Shown: one piece after another, positions 45,575 through 53,662 of the stretch
Numbering within the stretch: the stretch's first letter is position 1
Layout of the letters: the number at the start of each line of letters is the position of its first letter
Assembly (NCBI RefSeq): GCF_019134595.1
Contig: NZ_CP077770.1
Coordinates: 3,468,501-3,532,500 of the forward strand
DNA from: Pseudoalteromonas shioyasakiensis
GTDB taxonomy: Bacteria; Pseudomonadota; Gammaproteobacteria; Enterobacterales; Alteromonadaceae
DNA length: 64,000 nucleotides
Direction: 5' to 3'
Notes under the pieces: generated by a model
The model's input: only the letters and a program-made list of their open reading frames with translations
What the model was told of the DNA's origin: nothing
Databases searched by the model: none
Program-made: the position numbers and the translations under genes

Positions 45575-46404
45575 TGTTTACTCCAGCTCGCAAGCAAATC
45601 AATGCCGCCATGACCTAACTCTGGTAACCAATGTAAGTAACTTTGTGTGGTTTTAATATCACTGTGACCAAGCTGATGTTGCAGTTGATGAAGTGGCATA
45701 CCTGATTCAAGTTGGTGTGTTGCATAAGCATGGCGTAAAGCATGTGGGTTACAGTGCTTTAAGCCACACGCTTGTGCATGTTTTCTCAATGGCTTCCTGA
45801 AGGTTGATGCTGACATAGGTTTATCCATTAATAACCGTGAATAGAACATCCAACCTGTTGGGTGATACATTTTCCAATAACAACGTAATTGAGCCAGCAC
45901 GCTATCTGATACAACCACATATCGTGATTTATCCCCTTTACCTTGTTCAATTAAAATAGTTTTACGCTGTCCATCAATGTTTTGCACTTTAATATGTAGC
46001 AGCTCACCAATGCGTAAGCCACAGCCATAGCAAACTACTATTAACGTTTTTAATCGCATATCCGTACAGCTTTCTATCAGTCTTCGCATATCATCACGCG
46101 ACAAATAGGTGGGTGCGTGCGACTTTGCTTTTGGCAGTGCAATATCTAAGTTCAATGGCCGGTGTAAAATATGTTTAAACAAGAACCAAATGCTGTTTAT
46201 CTGTACTTTTTGGCTTGATCTAGAAAGTTTGCGAATGGCAGGATCGTTAAAAAAGATATTCAACTCATCATCTGTGACTAAGTCGAGCGGTTTATTAAAG
46301 TAATGACTGAGTTTTAGTAAATGTTCACTGTAGCTTTTACATGTACTTTGCGAATAACCTCGATAGGCTATTTCAGTTTTGACTTGTTCAATGAGTGTAT
46401 TCAT
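45571..46404 (-). CDS. Tyrosine recombinase of the IS91-like element
   Basis: A 277-residue XerC/D-like recombinase with intact catalytic residues: Arg in YGCGLRIGELLHIK, His-x-x-Arg in HALRHAYATHQL, His in LGHSDIKTTQ and Tyr in QSYLHW. The SAM-like N-terminal domain starts MNTLIEQVKTEIAYRGYSQSTCKSY. It lacks the extra helix expected in integron IntI proteins, so it does not explain the neighbouring cassettes. It ends by overlapping the transposase start, the arrangement seen in some IS91-type elements of marine bacteria (recollection). Confidence 0.85.
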   Translation of the reverse strand: MNTLIEQVKTEIAYRGYSQSTCKSYSEHLLKLSHYFNKPLDLVTDDELNIFFNDPAIRKLSRSSQKVQINSIWFLFKHILHRPLNLDIALPKAKSHAPTYLSRDDMRRLIESCTDMRLKTLIVVCYGCGLRIGELLHIKVQNIDGQRKTILIEQGKGDKSRYVVVSDSVLAQLRCYWKMYHPTGWMFYSRLLMDKPMSASTFRKPLRKHAQACGLKHCNPHALRHAYATHQLESGMPLHQLQHQLGHSDIKTTQSYLHWLPELGHGGIDLLASWSKQ

Positions 46405-46490
46405 GACTTACCTCCAAGTTATGGGATAACCCCAAGGTAAGTGTGGCTCAAATGATAAGAATAGGATCTCCGCGTAGCGGCTTAGTTCAA

Positions 46491-47000
46491 CAATTTAATA
46501 GTGCGCTCATCGCGCATATTTCTGCCGACTAAACGCTCATTTGTCTACTCTATATAGTTTTAACAAATAACCTAAGGTATTACTATCACTAAGTTTTCTA
46601 AAATATTTGAATTAAGTTAAATAGATCAATATGCGCTCACCGATCATTTTCATGAATATATGCGCAAAGAGCAGTTTAACCAATCTATTAACGACGATGT
46701 TTAGCCAGTCTCAATGACCGGTTATCGCTCACAGCCGAACTTCGCCAAGGTGCCATAAGCATAGCTTCATACGTAACTCTTTCCTGCTGCATTCATTGCT
46801 TTGGGGCGACCCTTACTATATGGCAGTAACTCAGCTTGCAATATATTGTCTAATGTTATTTTGAATGGAAACTATAGCGACAGAAAAAACGGTTGTCTGA
46901 AAAAGGACTATTCGTAGGGGTTACACGCCATATTGCACACACTGATGAGCTGGGTGAGTTAACAAACATTGGATGAATTAGGTCTTGAACCCTCTTAAGA
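46491..47000. other. Noncoding stretch right of the IS91-like element
   Basis: About 510 AT-rich bases with no supportable gene. GCGC-containing short repeats (GCGCTCATCGCGCAT, GCGCTCACCGATCATT) occur near 46501-46650. CCGGTTATCGCTC at about 46718 recurs near 51850. The stretch looks like decayed cassette or hotspot DNA. Confidence 0.5.
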
Positions 47001-47112
47001 GACTATAAGGCAGCGTTAAAGCGAATTAGATCTCTATTTGATGCAGCCAAACCTAGCACTCCTGAAAGTGAAGAGTTTTAAAAGGCTAGCTGCATTGATT
47101 GAAGAGTATTAG
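47001..47112 (+). pseudogene. Remnant of a HigA-type antitoxin gene
   Basis: The frame encodes DYKAALKRIRSLFDAAKPSTPESEEF and then, one base out of frame after GAGTTTT, KRLAALIEEY. This is the N-terminal pattern of HigA antitoxins. An extra T in TTTT breaks the frame, and neither the rest of the antitoxin nor a toxin is visible. It is a decayed toxin-antitoxin fragment in hotspot 4. Confidence 0.6.
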
Positions 47113-47190
47113 GAAAACACGTCCCATTTAGTTAATACAAGGCATATTTATCCCTATTACGTACGTAAATGGATTTTAGTTTAGCTGGCG

Positions 47191-47697
47191 TTATATGCTA
47201 ACGCTCAGAATTTTATCGTGAATTTCATCCCATTGTTCTAATAAATGCTTATGGCCATCGAGTTCTGAGCGCATGAAAGAGTCAAGCATTTTTACAAAAT
47301 CGTCTTCTTTACCTTTGTAAAAAATGCCATTATCGTAGCGATATTCAGTTTTGGCGAATTCTAATATTTTTTTAATATTGAGATCATCGGTAAACTTAAG
47401 TTGTTTTCTGGCTTTTGTTAATTCTTCTCGATAGTCTGTATTCCCCTTTCTTATATGTCCATCGGTACTAAATTGTCGAAGAATATCTTCAACAATCATG
47501 CTGTTCGTAGTACTTTCTATAAGTGCATCTTTCGTCTTCTTGTCTTTTGATAACCACAATTTGTGTGCTTTTTTCACGAGCTTAGAGCGCTCTTTTTCCG
47601 CATCGACTCTTGTTTGTACACGGTATCTTGCACGTCGTCGATCTTTTTCCCCACTGAGATCATCATAAACCTCTTCAATCCAACTAAATAAGCCCAT
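47191..47697 (-). CDS. Small charged partner protein of the dynamin-like GTPase
   Basis: A 168-residue highly charged helical protein. It starts MGLFSWIEEVYDDLSGEKDRRRARYRVQTRVDAEKERSKL, where the first ten residues may form a membrane-touching amphipathic helix. No domain is recognised. It follows the dynamin-like gene by 66 bp on the same strand with AAGGACTTAG upstream. Cotranscription and a joint function are inferred from that. Confidence 0.65.
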   Translation of the reverse strand: MGLFSWIEEVYDDLSGEKDRRRARYRVQTRVDAEKERSKLVKKAHKLWLSKDKKTKDALIESTTNSMIVEDILRQFSTDGHIRKGNTDYREELTKARKQLKFTDDLNIKKILEFAKTEYRYDNGIFYKGKEDDFVKMLDSFMRSELDGHKHLLEQWDEIHDKILSVSI

Positions 47698-47763
47698 AAC
47701 TAAGTCCTTAAGAGTAGTGACTCACCTCAGAGAAAATAAGCTCTGAGGCAATATCTGTCTAGT

Positions 47764-50064
47764 TTAACCGTTTATTATGGATTGCACTGTTTTTATAGAA
47801 TCGATGGCTTGTGTAATTTCAGTAGCATCATAAGTTTTCTCAGCATCAGCATATAAACTCTCTATATGTTTGCTTGCCTCTGTCTGTAGTCCATTAAGTG
47901 CTGCATCAAAGCCTTTTGCAGTATCAGACCAATAATGCTTTAGTTGATCTTTAACCTCTTGTTCGATATTGCTTTCTTTAATCCCTTTAACTGTTGATTT
48001 AGCCATCGACTTCTTCCAATTTGAAAAAAGTTTATACACTAGGAAGCCGACGCCGGCCGCGATCATAGCTCCCCATACCACTGGGCCTCCCGTCAGACCT
48101 ACGAGCCAAGGTAAAGTGCTGACTGAACCGGTGATCCCTAGTGTCGTTAAAACACCTGCCGCCTTTCCAACAAGAAGATAAGCTCCTAGGTTTGATGAGA
48201 TTGTGGCAACATAAGCGCCCATTGCACCAAATGAAGCAATGCCAGACAATCCACCAATGAAGGCTGATTGACCATCAAAACCTACTGCTGTAATACTCTT
48301 TTGGTTAAAATCATTTAAATTTATCCCTTCAAGCTGAGCAATGCCGCTAGGAACCAGTGCGGAAAACTCATTTACCAATACCTCAACTTTTTGTGCAAAG
48401 CTTTTACTAGAAATACCTACAATTCGTTTCATTTTGGTTTCTAGGTATTGCCCAATGGCGTCTGAAATACCTTTTTTTGCAGAGTCTTTGTCATCAAATC
48501 TATCTTCGATGAATCCCATTATGAAATCTTCAGATTGTAAAGACTGTAAAATGATATCAGCCTGAGACAACACGTCTGCCTCGTAGTCTTTAATGGAAGC
48601 TCTTAGCTGATGAAACTTTTCTAGTACGCCAGTAACTTCTCTGTGAAATCGCGCATCTTGCTCTTTAACCTCCTTAATGCGCTCTTCATTTGTACAAAGT
48701 TTTGCCTGCAATTTTATTAGCTCTTGATCGACAAACAATACTAACTGACGCTTTAGTATTCGAAGTCTGTTGAGGCGACGTTGGGCTAACGTAGTTGTGG
48801 TATTTTCAACAAGTTCATCAAAACGAGACGTGAAGGCCGCCATGAATTCTGTATTATCATCCCAAAATGGCAACATACGTTCTGCCCAGTCTTCTGCTTT
48901 TGGCAGTACCAACTCCTCCACCTCTGTTTGCCAGCTTTCGTAAAGTAAATGTTCCATCTCTTTGTTGAAGCTAATAGCCGCCCGTTTAGCGGTTTTTCGA
49001 TTAAACTCATCAATAGATTTAACACCAAATGCTTGGGTCGCTAGGATGGTAATATTTTTAATCGGGCTCTGTGAATCTAAAGGTACATTACCTGGAGCAC
49101 GAAGGATTTTTGAGTAGAACTCAGGCTCTCCATCACGAAGAAATTTTGTCATCGATGAGGTAAATAGTATAGCATCGGCCAACCCCATTGCCTCATAAGC
49201 CTTACGAACGTCTAGGCTATCTATAGTTTGGCTATTATCTTTTTTGTACTCAGGGTCAATGAGCTGTCCCGGTGTATCCAATAAAGATATTCGTTTTAGT
49301 ACAGGGGCATCGACATAGACAACAGCTAAATAAGTTTCAGGGTAAAGGATCTCGTCGTTTTCATCACGAGCCCCGTATTTTTCCAGAATTTTATAAGTTC
49401 CTTTACCGATTACAAAAGAGTCGTGATCACCTTCGAGACGGCTTAAGTTAAACGTTTCTTCGTTTTCATTCATAAACTTAAAAACGATAACGTTATCTTT
49501 ATTGGCTAAATATGATGGCTTTTTATCTTTATGTATAAACAGTGTGGAAGCCGCTGTCATAGGCTGGAAGCCCTCGGGTGCAATCTCTTGACACATTAAA
49601 AGATTGATTAAGTGTGATTTACCAGAATCACTTGGCCCCATGACAGCCAGAATGCCTGAGTCAAACGTCGTTGATATATCATTGCGAGCAGCCTTCATTT
49701 TATCTAACAGCTCATTGGGACGAACATTGGCATCTAATGTGTTCAATTGTGTAATGATGGAATCAATCGATGTTTGTAACGCTTGACTTTCTAACTTAAG
49801 ATCATTATTCACTTTAAGATTTCCTCTATCTAGAAGTTTAATAGGAGCGGTAACTAGCCGCCCAAATTCAGTTTTATTGGCACCAATCGCCATAACGAAG
49901 TCAGTTAATACATCCAGAGAAAAATCGTAAGGGGCAGCTTCAATCCGCGAAACCATTTTCTGACTAGTGACTAATGAGCAACGCTCTGCCGCTATTTTTT
50001 GGCTAAGGTTTGCTCTTTTTCTCGCATTAATGAGAAAGGCACTCAACACTCTATTTCTAGTCAT
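47764..50064 (-). CDS. Dynamin-like GTPase with N-terminal XRE helix-turn-helix
   Basis: A 766-residue fusion. Residues 5-65 form an XRE-type DNA-binding domain (ARKRANLSQKIAAERCSLVTSQKMVSRIE). A dynamin-like GTPase follows, with P-loop GPSDSGKS (143-150), a T-rich switch (MTAAST, 169-174) and DTPG (263-266); the G4 position reads LATQAFG, not NKxD. A coiled helical region (440-600) leads to a Gly-rich hydrophobic segment (about 607-690) that should insert in membranes. Bacterial dynamins remodel membranes and several act in phage defence. A DNA-binding domain on the same chain suggests self-regulation. Function is inferred. Confidence 0.75.
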   Translation of the reverse strand: MTRNRVLSAFLINARKRANLSQKIAAERCSLVTSQKMVSRIEAAPYDFSLDVLTDFVMAIGANKTEFGRLVTAPIKLLDRGNLKVNNDLKLESQALQTSIDSIITQLNTLDANVRPNELLDKMKAARNDISTTFDSGILAVMGPSDSGKSHLINLLMCQEIAPEGFQPMTAASTLFIHKDKKPSYLANKDNVIVFKFMNENEETFNLSRLEGDHDSFVIGKGTYKILEKYGARDENDEILYPETYLAVVYVDAPVLKRISLLDTPGQLIDPEYKKDNSQTIDSLDVRKAYEAMGLADAILFTSSMTKFLRDGEPEFYSKILRAPGNVPLDSQSPIKNITILATQAFGVKSIDEFNRKTAKRAAISFNKEMEHLLYESWQTEVEELVLPKAEDWAERMLPFWDDNTEFMAAFTSRFDELVENTTTTLAQRRLNRLRILKRQLVLFVDQELIKLQAKLCTNEERIKEVKEQDARFHREVTGVLEKFHQLRASIKDYEADVLSQADIILQSLQSEDFIMGFIEDRFDDKDSAKKGISDAIGQYLETKMKRIVGISSKSFAQKVEVLVNEFSALVPSGIAQLEGINLNDFNQKSITAVGFDGQSAFIGGLSGIASFGAMGAYVATISSNLGAYLLVGKAAGVLTTLGITGSVSTLPWLVGLTGGPVVWGAMIAAGVGFLVYKLFSNWKKSMAKSTVKGIKESNIEQEVKDQLKHYWSDTAKGFDAALNGLQTEASKHIESLYADAEKTYDATEITQAIDSIKTVQSIING

Positions 50065-50393
50065 AAAATCACACCTTGCTATTTATTTTTAGACGTATCG
50101 TAAGTAAAAAATCTAACCTTAATAAAATTTAGCATCAAGATTAATTAAGGTCAAACCATCTTTTTATATTTTAGTCATGTAGTGACTATAATTTAAATGA
50201 TTAAAGAGCTGTTAAATTTCAAGTATATTGATACTTAGAAGTTTATTCAGTGCTTTAGTCATAGTAAAAATAAAAAAGTTATATGAAAAATAAGGCTTTT
50301 ATCTTGCTTGCGTAACAAGAAAATTACCCATTTTTAAGTTAAATCCAAATTTTTAATGTTAGGCTAACTTAATTTCCAATTTAGTTTTTCTAA
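50065..50393. other. AT-rich region upstream of the dynamin-like gene
   Basis: About 330 bases, very AT-rich, with no coding capacity. It should contain the promoter of the dynamin-like gene and, if the XRE domain is autoregulatory, its operator. I see no clear long palindrome. Confidence 0.5.
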
Positions 50394-50541
50394 TGTAGAG
50401 ACACTGCAAATAGATTTACTGTTTATGATGAAAAACGTAAATGGTTGTTTTTAATTGAAGCAGTAACAAGTCACGGACCTGTAAGCCCAAAACGATGGAT
50501 TGAATTAGAAGAAGCTCTTGAGAGTTGTACTGTTGGCCGGT
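50394..50541 (+). pseudogene. Fragment of a BsuBI/PstI-type restriction endonuclease
   Basis: The plus frame reads [20 protein letters not shown] and on through [20 protein letters not shown], ending SCTV at the IS boundary. [12 protein letters not shown] is the signature of the BsuBI/PstI restriction endonuclease C-terminal domain. The front two-thirds and the last strands are gone and no methyltransferase is present. The IS3-family element directly abuts the break, so the gene was lost by IS insertion and deletion. Confidence 0.75.
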
Positions 50542-50554
50542 AATCCCCCCATTT

Positions 50555-51409
50555 TTAATGGAGGCTAGCTGTAGAATTTCCGTTGTTTAACTTTTCCAGC
50601 TTTTGTATGGGTGTTATACCACCTAACCCCATGTTAGGGCGTTCATTATTATAAGTCCATAGCCAATCAGTCGCTCTATCTTGTAACTCACTAATATCAC
50701 TGTAAATATAATGACTTAACCAGTCGTAACGAACCGTTCGGTTAAAGCGATCTATATAGGCATTTTGCTGCGGGTTGCCGGGTTGAATAAACCGTAACTC
50801 GATATCATTATTCAACGCCCATTGCGCTAGTTGCTTGCTAATATATTCTGGGCCATTATCACATCTAATAGCTTTTGGTTTACCGCGCCACTCTATAATT
50901 TGATTTAACGAGCGGATCACACGTTCAGCAGGCAGTGATAAATCAGCGTCAATAGTGAGCCCTTCACGATTAAAGTCATCAATGACATTAAACAATCGAC
51001 ACGCTCTGCCATCCGCTAATTGGTCATGCATAAAATCCATTGACCAACATTCATTGATGGTTTCTGGTACTGCCAATGGCTCAGGCTTATCCCTATTTAA
51101 GCGTTTCCTAGGCTTGATCCGCAAGTTTAACTCAAGCTCACGATAAATGCGGTAAACTCGCTTGTGAATCCACTTGTGCTTTTTTACATTGCGCAAGTAT
51201 AAAAAACATAATCCAAAACCCCAGCTTCGCTTTGACTCAGTCAGAGCGAGTAACAGCTCTGCTATTTTTAGATTTTCATTTTTTAATATCGACGCATAAC
51301 GATAACAAGTTTCACTGATCATAAAAGTACGGCAGGCTAAGGCAATGCTCATTCTATTTGTGCTAACGACTTCATGTGCCAATACTTTGCGCTCAGAAGC
51401 CTTTACCAC
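50555..51409 (-). CDS. IS3-family transposase OrfB (DDE integrase domain)
   Basis: The 284-residue frame carries the HTH_21 helper segment and the rve/DDE core: the first D in SMDFMHDQL, the second in [12 protein letters not shown], and the catalytic E in [14 protein letters not shown] context. It begins with GTG 51409 inside the end of orfA. The fused OrfAB transposase is expected from -1 frameshifting at AAAAAAG (51409-51415). Intact along its length. Confidence 0.93.
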   Translation of the reverse strand: MVKASERKVLAHEVVSTNRMSIALACRTFMISETCYRYASILKNENLKIAELLLALTESKRSWGFGLCFLYLRNVKKHKWIHKRVYRIYRELELNLRIKPRKRLNRDKPEPLAVPETINECWSMDFMHDQLADGRACRLFNVIDDFNREGLTIDADLSLPAERVIRSLNQIIEWRGKPKAIRCDNGPEYISKQLAQWALNNDIELRFIQPGNPQQNAYIDRFNRTVRYDWLSHYIYSDISELQDRATDWLWTYNNERPNMGLGGITPIQKLEKLNNGNSTASLH

Positions 51410-51669
51410 TTTTTTGCCATGGCCTCCTGAATGACCTCTGATTTGAGTCGCTCTTCAGCATACATTTTCTTTAAACAGCGGTTTTCATCTTCAAGCTCTT
51501 TCATTCTCGTCATTAAAGATGCATCCATACCGCCATATTTTGCACGCCATTTATAAAAGGTTGAGTTGCCCATGCCATGCTCACGGCATAGCTCTGGGAT
51601 CGGCACACCGCTTTCGGCTTGCTTCAAAATGGCGAGGATCTGACTGTCTGTAAAATGTGCTTTTTTCAT
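51403..51669 (-). CDS. IS3-family transposase OrfA (helix-turn-helix)
   Basis: An 88-residue protein, [20 protein letters not shown], with the helix-turn-helix [20 protein letters not shown] and a leucine-zipper-like end. It resembles the IS407-group OrfA. CAGGAGAAAATT provides the ribosome site. The last codons ATG GCA AAA AAG TGG TAA contain the frameshift site used to make OrfAB. Confidence 0.93.
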   Translation of the reverse strand: MKKAHFTDSQILAILKQAESGVPIPELCREHGMGNSTFYKWRAKYGGMDASLMTRMKELEDENRCLKKMYAEERLKSEVIQEAMAKKW

Positions 51670-51734
51670 AATTTTCTCCTGTGTTTACAATAAGAGAAAA
51701 TTCTACGTTTGGCATCTATTATTGGGGGATTACC

Positions 51735-52142
51735 ATTGAACACCATTTTGGTGGTTTATAACACACCAAAACGGCGTTTAATAATGTTATCGGACAAAAT
51801 TAGGCTCTTAGTCAAAGAAGTAGGAATAAATTTAACTTTTTCAGTGTCCGGTTATCGCTCTTTTGAGGCATTCGCCTCAACACGTTTTGGGGCAAAACCA
51901 ATTTGCAAAATATGCAATTTGCTAACTCGAAAAGGGGCAAAAATGTGCCAGCCCAGATTCGACTAACTCGAAGCTGGACAAAAACAATTTAGAGCTGAAG
52001 GACTGCTCTATACAAAAAGCAGACACGAATAATGCACGGTGCAAGATCTGACCCCGAGCACTTAATAACACCACTGTATATAACAACCGTATTATGGGCC
52101 AATAATGTCCCGGTTTGGCAAGCTTAATGTCATAGAGTTACA
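51735..52142. other. Region between the IS3-family element and the LRAT-like gene, no supportable gene
   Basis: About 400 bases with no coding frame I trust. It contains CCGGTTATCGCTC (also near 46718) and GTTTTGGGGCAAAAC (near 51885), which recurs almost identically near 53503 before traN. These look like traces of old cassette or att-type sequences in hotspot 4. AACCAATTTGC-type short hairpins are present. Confidence 0.5.
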
Positions 52143-52688
52143 TTAATCAAAGTCGTCGATTGACACGCTTCTAGAAACATCCATTCCTAGCTCATTGTTG
52201 AAAAAGCTAATGATGCCGGGGAGATTAAGTGCTCCGTAATGATTTGATTTAGAACCAAAGGCTTGAGCCGACACAGCCTTACCTGTTCTGCACCACACGG
52301 CAAAATGCTCACAGTTATTTTTCAGCAACTGGTAATCTCGCTCTCCAAGCTTTGACTTAGCCCTACGATACGACTTTTCAAGTGTGTACTTGGATGAGTA
52401 TTCAGGATCAAAATACATAATATCGATGTCAGAATTGAACATCCCTGTGTCTTCGAGAAACACATCCAACTCATCTTTTCTGACTTCTCCGCGTGAAAAG
52501 TGTATTACCTTTCCTTCCCCGGCATAAATCCCAAAGTGGTAATAGCAAGGTGTTATAAGTTCATCTTTTTCTACTCTTAGAACAGTACCTCTCTTTACTG
52601 GGCGCGAAAATTTTATATTGTTATTGGCGTCGAACTCGCGGGACACATTAGTGATAAATGTATCAGCCCAGTCTGGTAAAAAGCCCAT
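52143..52688 (-). CDS. LRAT-like NlpC/P60-superfamily protein
   Basis: A 181-residue protein. YYHFGIYAGEGKVIHFS and NNCEHFAVWCRTG form the paired His and Cys motifs of lecithin-retinol-acyltransferase-like proteins. Family members are phospholipid acyltransferases or phospholipases. The catalytic Cys is in NNCEHF. No signal peptide is evident. Its bacterial substrate is unknown; a membrane-lipid effector role would fit an ICE hotspot. Fitting start: ATG 52688. Confidence 0.8.
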   Translation of the reverse strand: MGFLPDWADTFITNVSREFDANNNIKFSRPVKRGTVLRVEKDELITPCYYHFGIYAGEGKVIHFSRGEVRKDELDVFLEDTGMFNSDIDIMYFDPEYSSKYTLEKSYRRAKSKLGERDYQLLKNNCEHFAVWCRTGKAVSAQAFGSKSNHYGALNLPGIISFFNNELGMDVSRSVSIDDFD

Positions 52689-52961
52689 TTTCTCTATCCA
52701 TTGAAAATAATTTTTTAATCAGGCCAATATAACTCAATATATAAAAATTGGCTAACAAAACTGTCAGCCAAAATATTCATCCATTAAATTACTTTAAAAT
52801 CCTGCTAAGCAATCTCGCTATGCTCTTCTAGCATTTCCTGAAGTCATTTGGAGGGCTCAGTTCGGCCAAACGACGTTCAAATTCTTACTTATCCAATGAG
52901 CAAGCTAAATTCATCAGCACTTGGCATGCTAACACCTTAATAAACAGCGGAAAATAGCAGG

Positions 52962-53543
52962 CTAAACTAAGCGAAGAATGAGCGCCAGCCGGCTGTTTTT
53001 CGTCCATTGTTTAATTGCTACCTTCGAGGCAAATAAACTTAAAAGAGCCTCAAAACCTAATATTGCTACCATTTTATCAAGTGTGAAATCACCTGTTAAA
53101 ATGACAGCTAAAAACAAACATAGCGTATAAAAAGTGCCAGCCAGAAACAGCGACAAAAGAATTGTAGCTCCATTTTTGAGCCCATGGTTAAAGCTTAAGG
53201 TATATGTGCTGCCTACTATAATTATTAAAAACATCGACAGTATAGTTGCAGTGAATAACAATCGTGCCTCAATAATTACCACAATAGCCAGAATCCCCAT
53301 CAGAAGTGCCGAGAAATAACTCAAAATAATTGCTAATGAGATTAAGTTTTCACATGACACTAAATGTACCCCTAACAATCTTAATCTACGAGCGATTCGG
53401 TCGTTTTCCTGACTATACGAAAAACTTGTAAATGAACAGTCAAAAATAAAGAACGGGAAGAGCTGGTTTTCGCTCAATTGAGGCGCTAACTCTAACTCAT
53501 TTTGGGGCAAAACCGAGTTATCTGAATTATGTTCGAGCTGCAA
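52962..53543 (-). CDS. Hypothetical four-helix membrane protein
   Basis: A 193-residue protein with a hydrophilic N-terminus (1-60) and four hydrophobic segments (LISLAIILSYFSALLMGILAI, LLFTATILSMFLIIIVGSTY, GATILLSLFLAGTFYTLCLF, MVAILGFEALLSLFASKV). No family is recognised, though the arrangement resembles small SLATT-like membrane proteins found in some defence operons. It lies 273 bp upstream of the LRAT-like gene on the same strand. Confidence 0.55.
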   Translation of the reverse strand: MQLEHNSDNSVLPQNELELAPQLSENQLFPFFIFDCSFTSFSYSQENDRIARRLRLLGVHLVSCENLISLAIILSYFSALLMGILAIVVIIEARLLFTATILSMFLIIIVGSTYTLSFNHGLKNGATILLSLFLAGTFYTLCLFLAVILTGDFTLDKMVAILGFEALLSLFASKVAIKQWTKNSRLALILRLV

Positions 53544-53662
53544 TTATAAAGTGCAAAAATGGTTACTTTGTAGCGAAAAAATGCATTAAAGTAACCAATA
53601 TGAAACATTAATGAAAAGCCGTCTGAGCTAAAGTCTACCCCTAACCACCTCTGGTACAACAC

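Larger units (their letters stand above)
44219..46490. mobile_element. IS91-like element with a tyrosine recombinase, about 2.27 kb
   Basis: Two minus-strand genes (recombinase then transposase, overlapping by four bases) are flanked by a 17-bp inverted repeat: TTGGACTGAGCCGCTAC (44219-44235) and, reading inward from the right, TTGAACTAAGCCGCTAC (46474-46490), two mismatches. True IS91 members usually lack such repeats, so this is either a distinct subgroup or a coincidence of the flanks. Both ends contain a GTTRRAC-type sequence like an attC core. 44236-44486 is noncoding. Confidence 0.65.
50539..51734. mobile_element. IS3-family insertion sequence (IS407 group-like), about 1.2 kb
   Basis: The ends share GGTAATCCCCC (50539-50549) and its complement (51724-51734), followed inward by a TAGAATTT match, forming terminal inverted repeats. 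Inside are orfA and orfB on the minus strand with an A6G slippery site. No clear target duplication is visible (CC at the left, AT at the right), so deletion at one side is likely. Confidence 0.88.

Noticed and set aside
45571..46404. Integron integrase IntI for the cassette array
   Set aside because: Catalytic residues fit XerC/D, but the extra IntI-specific helix region is not visible and the gene is coupled to an IS91-type transposase inside its own element.
51709..51966. Plus-strand 85-codon ORF spanning the right end of the IS3-family element
   Set aside because: It starts inside the IS terminal repeat and runs into flanking DNA, with no ribosome site and no recognisable protein pattern.
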